Shown here: one piece after another, positions 1-10,739 of the stretch | How positions within the stretch are numbered: position 1 is the stretch's first letter | Layout of the letters: the number at the start of each line of letters is the position of its first letter | Source: Takakia lepidozioides | Lineage: Eukaryota > Streptophyta > Takakiopsida > Takakiales > Takakiaceae | Assembly: GCA_030704615.1 (NCBI GenBank) | Contig: CM060731.1 | Location: forward strand, 76,488,756-76,552,755 | Length of the DNA stretch: 64,000 bases | Direction of reading: 5' to 3' | Notes under the pieces: model-generated | Told to the model about the DNA's origin: nothing | Database searches by the model: none | The model's input: only the letters and a program-made list of their open reading frames with translations | Made by a program: the position numbers and the translations under genes

Positions 1-504
1 AAGTCACATGGGATACACAATCACATACAGAGAGAAGCCATTATTAAAGAGGGAGAGAGAGAGTGTGGAATGTGCGCATGTGGGTTTTCTCAGGCAGGAC
101 ACAGAAATGAGTCAGAAACTTCTTCTTTTGAGCCTACACTCAGATACTATTTCACACTCTGCCACAACAAATGTGAGAATCTAGAAGATAAGTAGAAAAT
201 AAGCAGAGACACAAACAGAAGGGGCATTGTGTTCACTACACACAAACCAGTGGAATTTTTTTTCATGGAGGCGTAACAATCAAACCCGACAAAATCCTTC
301 TATCTGAGAGCCAAGTTCTCAATTTCATTGCATGTGACTTCATTTTAGATGAAGTCCATGATCCATGTGACAAAGTCAGGCAGTAAATTCCAGAGCTACA
401 GATAAGTTCTAACAGATGACTTTGTCCATTCTCAAGATCCTTGGAAGACAAAGCCCACGGAAACAAGAGTGTTAAGAACTGCATATAGAAAGTGTTCCTA
501 CAAG
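1..504. other. Downstream flank of the first F-box gene, no gene seen
   Basis: There is a short GA-rich run near 45-65. I see no coding or structured element here. The region lies 3' of the minus-strand F-box gene and probably includes its 3' UTR. Confidence 0.5.
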
Positions 505-1773
505 TCAGGGAAGCAAAAGACTGGGTGAAAATAAGTACCCAGTACTGCTGGGGGGGCAACTTTGTGCACAGAGATGACAATCTGGCAGCCAATGCCACGA
601 TTTTTGAGAAAAATTATAAGCTAAAAACTTGGCACTCCATTTCACAAAGAGCACCACATCATTGGGTTTCACATAGTCTGAGCTTTTCACCCTCCCCTGA
701 TTACAGAGTGTAGTTTCAAGGAGGATGTCCACTACAACCCATCTCAGGGTCGCTCGATCGAGCTCCCATATGCCTATATTTCTTGATTTGTCGTGCTGAT
801 TATGCAAGTAAGAACCCACTAGGAAAAGATGCCCAGGTCTTCCAGCGAGCAAGGGGGCCCGAATCTCTGCCGGTAATGAAACGCGGAATCTACTCCAATC
901 CTCTTGCTCAACATTGTAAGCGTGAACTTGGTAGGGACGAGATGTCAGGCAATACAGTACCCCCTCGCACACAACCGAACAAAGCACAGACCTGATTGCA
1001 AAACCAACAAGGATGCGGAAGTGACTTGCCAGAAAGGTCGTAAATGGGTCCAGCATATTCACCATTGTTTCATGGGCGCTCCAGAGCTGGGTGACAGAAT
1101 CAAAGACGAACGCTATAAGCAACTTCTGTTCGCGATTTTCACTGGCATCATGTCTTGTCACTTCCCCGATCATGACGAGCTTGTATGTACCCGCATACCT
1201 ATCCACAACAATGCCTGCAACAGCTACCAAGCTCCTCGCAGGGTCGAGGGACGGTGGCAATGGCAAATCCCTCCAGAACCTTGACAACGGGTTGCACACG
1301 ACCAGACGACTGGGGGTGAAGCCTTTGTTCAAAGATCGCCACCCAGAGCCCAGACAAACAAGCCCATCCGCTGCTGCTAGCGGAGATTTACAATCTACTG
1401 TGAAAGGCAGAAACGAGAGGGGCAGAGTGTGCCATTTTCCGCGCGTATCATCATACGCCAACCCCACCGTGTCGGGCATGTGGCCAAACGTAAGTAACCA
1501 TCGCTCGGGTTGCACCAGTGACAGGTCCTCGCAGATCCGGATGAAGCTGGGCGTTCGCAGCTTGATCCTCCATCTCTTGCAAACAGATTGCATCCTCACT
1601 AGAATGTGCACGGGAAGCCTCGCCAGCACTTTGTCCAGTAGATCGTCTGGTAGTAAACTCCATTTTTCTTCTTCCAGTATCACCTGCTGCCTTCCCTCCC
1701 CTCTTTTGCCAACGCCCTCATCCCCTGTAACTCCCAGACGAGAAATCCACACACTCATCACAGAGTTCTCCAT
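505..1773 (-). CDS. F-box protein with kelch/galactose-oxidase-like C-terminal region
   Basis: This is an intronless frame of 422 residues. The first in-frame ATG is at 1773; a longer reading to 1794 begins at TTG directly after an in-frame stop, so it was not used. An F-box lies at about residues 35-75 (LPDDLLDKVLARLPVHILVR...CKRW). The rest has the W- and G-spaced repeats typical of plant F-box/kelch proteins, such as LVVCNPLSRFWRDLPLPP and VLYCLTSRPYQVHAYN. Family members use the F-box to bind SKP1 in SCF E3 ubiquitin ligases and the C-terminal propeller to hold the substrate. The substrate cannot be told from sequence. No frameshift or stop interrupts the frame. A TATA box lies about 450 bp upstream. 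Confidence 0.85.
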   Translation of the reverse strand: MENSVMSVWISRLGVTGDEGVGKRGEGRQQVILEEEKWSLLPDDLLDKVLARLPVHILVRMQSVCKRWRIKLRTPSFIRICEDLSLVQPERWLLTFGHMPDTVGLAYDDTRGKWHTLPLSFLPFTVDCKSPLAAADGLVCLGSGWRSLNKGFTPSRLVVCNPLSRFWRDLPLPPSLDPARSLVAVAGIVVDRYAGTYKLVMIGEVTRHDASENREQKLLIAFVFDSVTQLWSAHETMVNMLDPFTTFLASHFRILVGFAIRSVLCSVVCEGVLYCLTSRPYQVHAYNVEQEDWSRFRVSLPAEIRAPLLAGRPGHLFLVGSYLHNQHDKSRNIGIWELDRATLRWVVVDILLETTLCNQGRVKSSDYVKPNDVVLFVKWSAKFLAYNFSQKSWHWLPDCHLCAQSCPPSSTGYLFSPSLLLP

Positions 1774-2221
1774 AAACTCCGAGCAACAACACAATCAAGC
1801 ACCCATTGCCCCAAAGCAACCAACGCCCAGAGTAGCTTTTGGCACGCCCAGAGAGAGGCACTTCACAAAGCGCTCCAACCGAAACAAGCTATAGGCACCG
1901 CACCATTGCCACGTATGAGCCTTCCGCATGCAATGCCCGAAGAACAATCGTCTCTCTCTCCCTCTCGCACTTGTCCCGCCGACCCCTCACGTGGATCCCC
2001 ACACACACCCCGTTGCTATTCTTGTCCTGTCACTAAGTTACCCGCAGGTTTCTTGCAAGACACCATCTTCTCCTCTTCAGAAAAAAGGTTAGCCCTATTC
2101 CATCCAGGCTGTATTTTAGCACTGTACCGAGGCTGCCATAATCCAATCCTTCGTCTGTTTATCAGTTTCGTTTTGACTCACACACATTTTCAGTCTTGTA
2201 TGTTACATACACTGGGTGTCC

Positions 2222-2228
2222 TTATATA
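2222..2228 (-). promoter_or_regulatory. Putative TATA box of the F-box gene
   Basis: Read on the minus strand this is GCTATATAAG, a strong plant TATA match. It lies about 450 bp upstream of the ATG at 1773 in the right orientation. That would imply a 5' UTR of roughly 400 bases, or an intron in it. Confidence 0.45.
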
Positions 2229-2239
2229 GCCAATCCAGA

Positions 2240-3035
2240 TCTAACTTGGAGACGAGAGTGGAAACATGTGTGGGGATTCGATAAGAGAGACCAGCATTGC
2301 GGCCATAAAGGAGGACAGTCAGGGAGGATAGGTCTCATTAGTTTAAGTATGACGCGGGGGGGTATGGCTGCCCACCGCCCCTGCGCGTGATTCTTTGCTG
2401 GCGGTCCCTCTCGTGATCTCTACATGAGCTATGGGGGCACCAGCATGTTTATGGCAGGAAGCTTCTGTGTGCTGCTGGCATGTCGAGCTGAGGTACCCTC
2501 GCACACGAGCTTCTCCGTCCACAAGTGTCTCTTTCATAGAGAACCCACCTACCAGTTGAAGCGATGATGATCGTTCACGCTACGTCGATAAGTAGGGGTT
2601 TTTGTGAAGTAGGAGACGGTGGAAGAACAAGGATGTGCAACAAGCTATGACCTCAGTGGCTGTGATGCGGCAGCCTGGCCCTGGCCTTGCGTGAGGGCCG
2701 CTGCCCTGCGCCCTGAAAATGGTTGGGAAAAGGCGAAGCTGAGTTCTTTTGTTTTCTTTTGGCTCTCGAATCGTGAGGTGGAGAGCTGAACCACATGAGT
2801 GCAAGCAGTTTGCATAGTAGGGTGCTCAAGCCTTCCTTTCTCGTAATTCTCAAAGGGTCAACCCTGTTACCAAGTAGAGTGCATTACGATGTTCTTTGAG
2901 AAACTCCAGGCACATAGGGACTGCATCTCTGTAGGTGCTCCTTGTATCTAGTGGGTTCATTGGCGCAGATGGACGTCGTCAGAGAAAGCAGCGCTTGTAG
3001 CCTACAGTTGCCCCATTCGTTCTGGTAAGAAAAGA
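2240..3035. other. Intergenic, nothing recognised
   Basis: Only short frames without family features are present. No repeats shared with the rest of the window were seen. Confidence 0.4.
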
Positions 3036-3039
3036 GAGA

Positions 3040-3340
3040 AGAGAGAAGGCGAGAAAGTTTCGGTCACGAGTTGGAAATGCAGTAGGTGAGAGGGAAGGAA
3101 GTGGCAGCTCCAGCAACGGGGATAGAGTAATGAAACCTATACCGACTTTGTATCAGGCTCTACCGGCGGGCAAGCAAACCCATTTTCGTGAAGCGGATCT
3201 GTTCGACGTTATGCTGAAATATCAATCTTGATTACCTTCAATCCAGCACTTCCCTCTTTCTGAAAACCTGAAACCGCCTAAGTAGAAGATGTTGAAGCTA
3301 GAGTGCTACCACTCAATGGTGACAAGGCAAGCATCCAAGC
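3040..3340. repeat. Dispersed ~300-bp repeat, copy 1 (copy 2 at 7620-7940)
   Basis: The segment shares long blocks with 7620-7940, including CATTTTCGTGAAGCGGATCT, 'ccaatccagcactt(t/c)cctctttctgaaaacc' in spirit, and a shared end 'caatggtgacaaggcaag'. Small indels separate the copies. The class is unknown. The two copies are 4.6 kb apart in the same orientation. Confidence 0.65.
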
Positions 3341-3619
3341 AGATAGAATGTACTCTAAAAGAATGCCAGATTCAAGAGGAGACATAGGAACCGAGTTGGG
3401 TGTATAGTTTGCTTGCCGTTTGTTTGCAACTTTGCTATCCTAGACTATATCACTTAACAATCTGCACCGCCCACCAATGGAATTTCCGTTCCATGGAGTT
3501 CAAGCTTCAGAGCTTTCTCCATCTGACTACCGAAAGGCCCAACTCTCTTCAGGCCGAAAGGGCAACTCTCATACACGAAAGTGCGGAAGAGTCCAGAGTT
3601 AGCCAACTCTCTTCCAGGT

Positions 3620-4030
3620 TCATGTGCTCCTCACCACGGTCGCACTTCGTGTATTGTGCCAGCTTGGTTAAACACCATCAGCGAGTTATAGAGCCACAAC
3701 ACTTTTGCGTGTGAATGCATTGCCTCACTGCGTGCATTGGCTACGTCCCCCAATATTCCCAATGCTGCCACAATGATGATCGATTCACACCATAGAATAT
3801 CGAAACCAAGAATCTTCTGTGAATGACAAGAGCACAATTTGTTACGTAGCAATTTTTAACTCCTCAGGGTCAGTCTCATTCAATGACATCCATTGCACAC
3901 ACACAATGTCTGTGCCTTTCTTTCAGAGTTTTAGTCACAATTCGAAGGGAAGCTTAAGCTGATGAGTATCTCGCTCTATGTTTCGAGCTTGCAAATATGA
4001 AAGCAAGAGAACTGGACTGAGAGGTGTTTA
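3620..4030 (-). pseudogene. Decayed PPR-derived repeat, copy 1 (others at 9660-10080 and 27360-27600)
   Basis: Minus-strand fragments such as ESIIIVAALGILGDVANA recur at 9700-9910, and in shorter form near 27500, where they adjoin clear PPR sequence (GVKPDHIT). The three copies share 'gtattcccaaagctgccac'-type blocks. Stops and shifts break all frames. The PPR assignment of this copy rests on its resemblance to the 27.4-kb copy, so it is an inference. Confidence 0.45.
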
Positions 4031-4660
4031 TAACCAACTACTGCACACAAAGACGTGAGCCAAGAGGGACTTGATTCAAAGGGGCCTTGTGCACTAGGGA
4101 CTTTGGCCAAAACCTTCTAGTGGGTGGAACCTCAAGACCTGCTCCAGAGGTATGTCTTTCTATTTCTCTGTTGTAGTTTTAGGTCGACAGTGTTAACTTT
4201 AGATGGGTCTGGTGAAAAGCTGCTAAGACTTTACACTGTCCGTTTTAGCTGCTTCCCCATTGTTTCCCTGGATGATCCTACATAATTTTCCATCAAATAC
4301 GTGCATCTCTTTGGAAGGGATCTCTTCAAGACTGAGGCCCTGATTAGCAATTCTAATCTACCCACCAACAGGAAACCCCCAGTTCATTTGGCAATCAACA
4401 TGACTGTAGGGAGAGAAGAGAAGAGTGGAATCGAACCGGGATGCAAGAGACTTACTCTCAGTTAGATGATTGGCACTGGTCGCCAGATTTAGGGCAAAGA
4501 CCACAAATGCTACTACTATGGGGGGTTCGAGTACCTTCAGACACTGAGTACATTTTTTCAGGGCCATCCTCATCTAGCAGACAGTTTGACCTTCACCCTG
4601 CTTGAAGAATGGGCCTACAGCATTGGTGTGAAAGTGCTTGTATCTGACACTTAAATTCTA
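4030..4660. other. Intergenic, nothing recognised
   Basis: AT-rich sequence with short frames only. No family motif or repeat was identified. Confidence 0.4.
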
Positions 4661-4661
4661 G

Positions 4662-4853
4662 ATTTACCTCAATTGTGTCAGGAACGCATTGTATTTGACT
4701 GCTGCAGTGCTGAGAAATCATGAGGTGGTAAAGCTGGAAGTGGCAATTGACAAGGAGAAGAGGATTACACATTCAGAGCTGATGGAGAGTACTGAGGATG
4801 TGATACTGAACCAAATCAAAGCCCTTGTAAAATTGGAGACCTGGGGGTTTTGA
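4662..4853 (+). pseudogene. SPT16-like gene fragment (FACT complex subunit)
   Basis: A stop-to-stop plus-strand frame of 63 codons without a start contains VVKLEVAIDKEKRITHSELM followed by ESTEDVILN. From knowledge of the family, this resembles the segment of plant SPT16 around 'IDEEKKITHSxLMxxTExxIL', at the end of a conserved helix before the peptidase-like core. Similarity fades after VKLE, and the frame ends at TGA. No other SPT16 part was found nearby, so this looks like one captured or duplicated exon. Normal SPT16 is over 1000 residues and acts as a histone chaperone in the nucleus. The assignment is by memory of the family and not by alignment. Confidence 0.5.
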
Positions 4854-4859
4854 GTAATG

Positions 4860-6980
4860 GGTCTGCAGAGCCTGCTTTCCGAATGGTGACCTTGCGATCA
4901 GACAATCAAGAGATGACGAGGTACCATGTGATTGGCTTTGTGGAGAGGTTGTTAGTATGTTTTTCTGTTGTCACCCTCGGTGCCTGGGCACCCCAGCAGG
5001 TGGAATTTCTCTTAGTGTCAATATGATCTTGAAACAAGTGTAGATGATCAGGAAATAGTCTCGTCATGATAGAGTTACAGAAATTCAAAGGCACAATTGA
5101 CACTGATTTTCTTCTCCCAAACCATTTATAGACCAAGCACTAATCTGCAGGAAGAAAGGTGGGTCTGGTTCGCATTGGATGTATGCTCACTTGGTATTAC
5201 CTATGATGAGCCAGAGACAGAGCTAAAATGACTCTTGAGATGTAGTCTCTGCACTGGCTTGTGCTGCTTGGATGAAGAACAATATGCAGTTTTGATATAT
5301 GTTATGCCTCTTGAGTGTATAGTTGTATCCTGTTTATTTGCTTGCATTTATATAATAATCCGGACCACCACAGTCCGGATGTTAAGAAGTGAATGGGCAG
5401 TAGGAGCAGCTAGTGGCTGCTATGCATGGTGATGATGTTGTGATACGCAGTGAATGAGCTTTATACGGTTAGACTTCACTCTTTCAGTAGTTAACGTTAC
5501 AAATATAAGTCTGCAGTTTACTTGGCACTTGCGTGGATATGCAACAGAAAATGAAGTGATGGCTTCGAGAATACGTCTGACTTAGAAATAGAACAGGAAT
5601 GATGGCTTGGAGAACACTCCATTTTCTCTTTAGTCTAAATACGCCATCGTCCAGAGTCTAGTTTCCTTCTCTCCTCCTATTCTGTCCCATGCAGAAGTCA
5701 TTTCTCTTGCTCGACTTTTCACTGATGCATCTGTTACCGTGAGGCAGGTTCGACGACAACATCAAGCAGAGTTAGGCAGGCAGAAGAACCAAGAGAGCCA
5801 GAAGACTGGCAGCAGGAGGGCTGGGGAATGGAGATGGAGACTGGCAACAGGATGGCTCCATTAGAGCAATGGGGGACATTGTGGCAATCGAAGTGTTGAT
5901 GACATCCCGTCCTGAGAGCTCATGATTCAGGTAACTAAGAGTGAGGTCTATTTTTGTATCCTTCACTCTAAGTATCCAACCTCCTATGGGCAGGAACTAC
6001 TTAATAATCCCTTCAGCTTCAGAAAAGATGTTGGATATAATGTTTTTTGATTTCTTCCAAAACATGTGTAGTTGATCTTCTAACGTCTTCTGTTGGGCTG
6101 TCCTTTTGGAAAATTGACAAAGTACAAAGGCTTGTCTTTATGGCTTCCTCAAGTCTGTTGCCACTCTATGGCCTGCTTGTCCCTTTCCACATTGCCACCC
6201 TAAAGAGTGTTTCATGGATTCGGCCGTCCCACTTTCCCAGAGAGAGCACAGCACAAGGGAACTATGACAGCCAGGCTGGGACACCTCCGTGTCTCCCTGC
6301 CATTCTGAGACAGCATTCACTGATATCTCACCGCCTTCCCCACTGCTATCAGTGTCACCTCAAAGGCTGGCAATACCAAGTAGGCCTAAAAGACATTTTT
6401 GGCATGAACCTTCACAAATGAGAAAGTACCTGAGCAAGAATTTGTGCTGGAATCATTCTTCATAGTAATGGTCATGTTTTGCTTTGTCCCTCGACTTATG
6501 ATTCATTCACAGAAGGTAGGAAGCATGCGTTGCAGTCTCCAACGGTCACAACATATCAACAGATCGGGCATGGGACTTGGAAACTGAGTATCTCGTGCAT
6601 TTGAGTGGAGAAGTTGGAGTCAAGTTATCAAGACCTATGCCTGTGAATCTTCTGGCCATATATATGTCATTCTAACACTATTTTGTGAAATATACTAGGA
6701 ATTGTTGATCGATCACTACATTAGTACTCAAGGCTGTGTTTGGGTGAAATCTAAGTTCATCATGTCTCCTAAGAGAATGTGCACATTGCTGTTTCCTGGG
6801 GAATTTTTGGTTATGGCATTCCCTCCATGTGTGAGTGTAGAGAGAGGGAGTGTCTATGCCGGTTCAGATCCGATTCAAGGAAAATATCAGGTCAAATGCA
6901 TCTGGCTACATCTAAAAGTGAAAGTTTTCACCACTTGGACTACAGCTGGTGTAGTAAAATGTCAACATTCAATGTTGAAA
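4860..6980. other. Intergenic mosaic, nothing recognised
   Basis: Numerous short frames are present, but none with family motifs. It lies between the SPT16-like and 4CL-like fragments and may contain decayed flanks of either. Confidence 0.35.
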
Positions 6981-6986
6981 TTGGTG

Positions 6987-7208
6987 AAGCTTCAGGGATA
7001 TGGAATGACAGAGGCTGGCCCAGTTGAGACTCTAGACATCTAGACAATGTGTCTGGCATTTGCCAAGGACCCATTTCCTGTGAAGCCTGGGTCGTGTGGA
7101 ACTGTGGTATGCAGTGTAGAGGTCAAGCTTGTTGGTACTAGACAGGTGGGTGACTACCATATAACCAGCCCGGCGAGATTTTCATTCAGGGACCTCAAAT
7201 TATGAAAG
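6987..7208 (+). pseudogene. 4-coumarate:CoA ligase-like exon fragment
   Basis: The frame reads KLQGYGMTEAGPV, then [20 protein letters not shown], then (after a frame disturbance) [16 protein letters not shown] followed by GTATGC. GYGMTEAGPV is the conserved motif of the 4CL branch of adenylate-forming enzymes. The following residues also match the family order. An extra ~18 bp between the first two blocks contains a TAG stop. The fragment starts and ends where 4CL genes usually have introns, and a donor-like GT is kept at the end. It was therefore probably copied from DNA and not from mRNA. No other 4CL part is visible, so the fragment is not functional. Confidence 0.75.
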
Positions 7209-7214
7209 GTATGC

Positions 7215-7615
7215 AATCGCATAGAATTGTATACTACCTTCTCTCTTGCCATGTGTCTTATCATTTTCTGTTCCCCTACACATCAAACTGGACATTTTGC
7301 TGCTTCTGTGGATATAAAACATGGTGTGAGCTTCATAGACACAGCTCGTGAAATTGATAGAGCGACTTACAGATAGTTTGTCAAAGGCAGGAATATGCCT
7401 GCTGAGTGCTACCCAACAGCATGGCTGAGTGTTCCCGGTATTTCAAGAAATTGGCAGAAACTTGGTAAGAATTGAACTATCTTAAGTGTCCGATACCCAC
7501 TGTCGGTAGCTGATGAAGTCAGTGGGGAGTGGTGTTGCCCAGCTTGTCACAGCCATACATGATGGAATCATGGTCTGAGACTTAAGGATTGACAGTACAC
7601 GTTAAGACTGAAAAC
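7215..7615. other. Intergenic, nothing recognised
   Basis: No family motif was seen. It lies between the 4CL-like fragment and the second copy of the 300-bp repeat. Confidence 0.35.
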
Positions 7616-7619
7616 AGAA

Positions 7620-7940
7620 AAGCCAGAAAAGTCTCGCTCGCGAGCTCGAAATACAGTAGGTCAATTACTGAGGGAAGTGTGGCAGCTCCAACAAAAGGGG
7701 CACACTAATGAAACCTATGTGAACCTCAGGCTCTACCGGCAGGCAAGTATTGATCCCATTTTCGTGAAGCGGATCTGTTCGACTTAAGCTCATATCTGCC
7801 GAACTATGCTTGAATCCTATTGTAATCTGCCAATCCAGCACTTTCCTCTTTCTGAAAACCTTAAACCGCCGAAGCAGAAGATGTTGTTCAGGCTAGGCCT
7901 CTAGGGTGCTACCCCTCAATGGTGACAAGGCAAGAATCTC
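7620..7940. repeat. Dispersed ~300-bp repeat, copy 2
   Basis: Diverged copy of 3040-3340 in the same orientation. It includes the shared block CATTTTCGTGAAGCGGATCT and the shared end at 'ggtgacaaggcaag'. Confidence 0.65.
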
Positions 7941-8501
7941 CTAGGACACAGTCACCATTGAATAGGCAAGCATATAAGATTGCACTCAGATAATCATTGT
8001 CTGAAGAATCTATTTACTCATATGACTCATATGACTCAGCACAAAACAGAGCCTGATGTAGAAGCCCATGTTTGGCATTAGAGAGTGATGGAAAAAGATG
8101 TTGTTGGAAGTAGTTAAACATATCATCTTCTAAAAGACTAGTTAACGATCTAGAAACTAAAAGACTACCATTGAATTCACCATTAGAAGCTTACTGAACA
8201 CCACAATAGGAAGTGGAAGGTGAATGGACACCATCTTAAGAAGTGGAAGTGACTGAAGTGACTAGATGGATCATAGAGATCCAATCTCTCTAAGACCTTC
8301 ATGTCTAAGCTCAGGTGTGAAGCCACTAGTCAATGATCAAGTATATGACAATGGTTTCTATGGTTGGGTGAAGAGCTTAACTTACTATTTATTGCGCTCA
8401 ATTCTAAGAGATGTCGTAGGCTTCTTCTTGAGCAATGTTATGAAGGCGAAAGCTATTGAGACCATGGTGATTGAGTCGTCCAATTTTGAGGAAGTTAAAA
8501 C

Positions 8502-9604
8502 TAGTGTTGGACTGGTATATAGGGTCTGGCCGGATATCAACCAGGGTATTGAATAACCGACCCGGCTGGTATTGGCTTTGGTAATACTATGGTTAATAAC
8601 AGACCCGGCTGGTATTGGCAATTCCGATACTATGATTGATAACTGGACCGGCTGGTATTGCCAAGGCAATACCTGGGTGCATACCCGTATTATGGGCAAA
8701 AACAAAGACTATACCATGGTATGAATAGGAAATTGGCTGGGTGCACAATACGTCAGGGGTCAGGGTAAGAGGGTGCACATGTAGGGAGCATGTCCAGCCC
8801 CAAGGGCCCGCCACTATGCTTCATTTCTTACCACATGTAGGGCGGGCCTGCCCCTATTCTTTATTTTTTTCTTAGCACATGTAGGGTATCTTATGAGGAC
8901 CTCATTGGAGATGCTGGTTTATTTGACAACGAGGGTTGCAATCAGTCTTTCTTTAGCTAAGCTTGCTTCAATTTGGATACTACAATCTGCAACGTTGTTA
9001 TTTGTAATGCAAAGACTGAATTTTGCAACATAATAATTAATTTCTTTGTGAAATCAACTGAAATCTTTTAAATTCAATACATATTAATGATTTAGTGGTT
9101 ATTTTAATTTTTAATTTTTATTATTTATACCCGGGTTGATAACCGGCTGGTATTAGATTGGAATACCCACCAACAGTCAGTAGCTCAGTTGGTAAAGTGC
9201 ACTAAGTGCCATCCGGATGACCCTGGGGTCAAATCCCGCTACTTGACGGGTGTGGTACGCTCTTCTCCTCCTTCCCTGCGCGGTGTCGCATCTGAAAGCC
9301 TTGCGGCGAGGTCCTTACGGTGAGGTTATTGAGAGGTTATTTTCTCCTCTCTCTCTATCAAGGGGCCTGATTTGTGAGCTGTCGCTCCCAGATGTTTCCA
9401 TTTATAAATTATGAAAAAAAAAAAAAAAAACATCCTATTGATACCCGTTCGCAAATAAAAAATTATACTACTATTGAGAACCGACGGGTATTAAAATTAA
9501 GGGAATCTTTCAATACTATGGAACCGGCTGGCATTGCAAATTAATTTTTTATTCAATACCCGGACCCAGCTGGTATTAGAAAAAGTAACACCCGCCCAAC
9601 ACTG
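8502..9604. mobile_element. Non-autonomous hAT-type DNA transposon (contains a SINE)
   Basis: The element is flanked by a perfect 8-bp target duplication GTTAAAAC (8494-8501 and 9605-9612). Its ends are imperfect inverted repeats: TAGTGTTGGACTGGTAT on the left and, read inward from the right, CAGTGTTGGGCGGGTGT. Both features are typical of the hAT superfamily. Subterminal regions repeat CCGGCTGGTATT or near variants about six times (near 8562, 8606, 8650, 9145, 9526 and 9567), which are candidate transposase-binding repeats. No transposase frame is present, so the element needs a helper. A related copy in reverse orientation lies at 40945-41750. The 1103-bp length includes about 250 bp of SINE that the other copy lacks. 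Confidence 0.85.
9178..9430 (+). mobile_element. tRNA-derived SINE nested in the hAT element
   Basis: The head carries a pol III A box, TAGCTCAGTTGG (9181-9192), and a B box, GGGGTCAAATCC (9225-9236), at tRNA-like spacing. A tRNA-unrelated body follows, ending in a 17-base poly(A) tail (9414-9430). The hAT copy at 40945 has an uninterrupted sequence at the matching point, which shows this is an insertion. No clean target duplication is visible. A shorter related 3' end occurs near 57790-57848. Confidence 0.8.
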
Positions 9605-9649
9605 GTTAAAACATTGGAAATGCTTCCTAAGTAGGATTTCATGTTTCAT

Positions 9650-10080
9650 GTTTCTTCAGTCTTTTTTTATTCTGGCGTCGGAGGTCTGTCACCCCGAAAC
9701 TTTCATCACTTGCGTGTGAAGTCACTGCAGTCTGCCTCATTCTGAGCATTGACTACGTCCACCAGTATTCCCAAAGCTGCCACAATGATGATCGATTCCC
9801 ACCATAGAGTATCATAACCAAGAATCTTATGTGAATGACAAGAGCACAATCTGTCATCAGTAGCAATGAGGTAGCAATCTAAGCTCCTCAAGATCAGTCT
9901 CATTCAAGGACCAGCTGAATAGTGTACGTCGCACCATGGTAAACCATTGCGCACACAGAGTATGTGCCTTTCTTTCAAAGTTGTGACCACAATACCAAGG
10001 GAAGTTAAATTGATGGATAGAGCCCTCACTCCATGCTTCGAGTTTGCAATTATGAAGCAAGAGGTGCAGCATGTAGATGT
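9650..10080 (-). pseudogene. Decayed PPR-derived repeat, copy 2
   Basis: This is a diverged duplicate of 3620-4030. The shared minus-strand peptide is ESIIIVAALGILVDVVNA. Its outer part also matches 27410-27520 ('tcggaggtctgtcaccc'). There is no usable reading frame. Confidence 0.45.
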
Positions 10081-10139
10081 GGTGAGAGCATGCCCAGGAA
10101 TCTTGAGTACTCCAATCCAATTCAGCTATAAGAAACACT

Positions 10140-10735
10140 CCCGAACACTCCCCAATCCTGGGAAGGCTGCAACATTTGATGAGGTCATTTAGTAAGAGAA
10201 TTAGCCTCTTGACTGTTGGAGTGTTTGTTCACTTCAGAGTAACTGGTGCTCCTTGAATAGCAAGTTGGATACTTGTTAGACATGCACATATATGTTATTC
10301 ATGACAGATAGTAATAGCAAGTTGGACACTTGTTAGACTAATTTTAAGTATGTGTACTTAAGTACTAGGCAGTCAGGCCATTCCGGCCATTATGAAATGG
10401 ATAGAGTCTCTCCAGCTGGATGAAGATGTCAATGTCAAGCTAGGAATCTTCACATCCCGTAGGTTGGATGCATTTAAATCACCTCCAGAAGCATCTGAAT
10501 CTTGATCTGCACCAGTGTCAGTATATTCTCTAGTAAACTTGTGATGACAGGTATAGTGCAATGGATAAATGAGCTTGGTGATATTCTCATTATGAGCTCT
10601 TCTGTAAAGTAGAAACCAGCTATGATGTTGTGCTCGCTACGTGATGATAGATTGACTAAAAGCTTCAAGCAGCCACACTGAAACTTGTTGTCAAATAAAT
10701 GTGCACCTCATTACAACACCACAAATAGGGATTCA
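10140..10735. other. Intergenic with a short direct repeat
   Basis: A ~26-bp direct repeat (aatagcaagttgga..acttgttagac) occurs near 10256 and 10315. Nothing else was recognised. Confidence 0.4.
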
Positions 10736-10739
10736 CATA

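Noticed and set aside
1774-1794. N-terminal extension of the first F-box protein
   Set aside because: It begins at TTG immediately after a stop codon; ATG 1773 is the first real start.
9181-9250. A functional tRNA gene
   Set aside because: A and B boxes are present, but there is no acceptor-stem pairing or normal tRNA end; an A-tailed body follows, as in a SINE.
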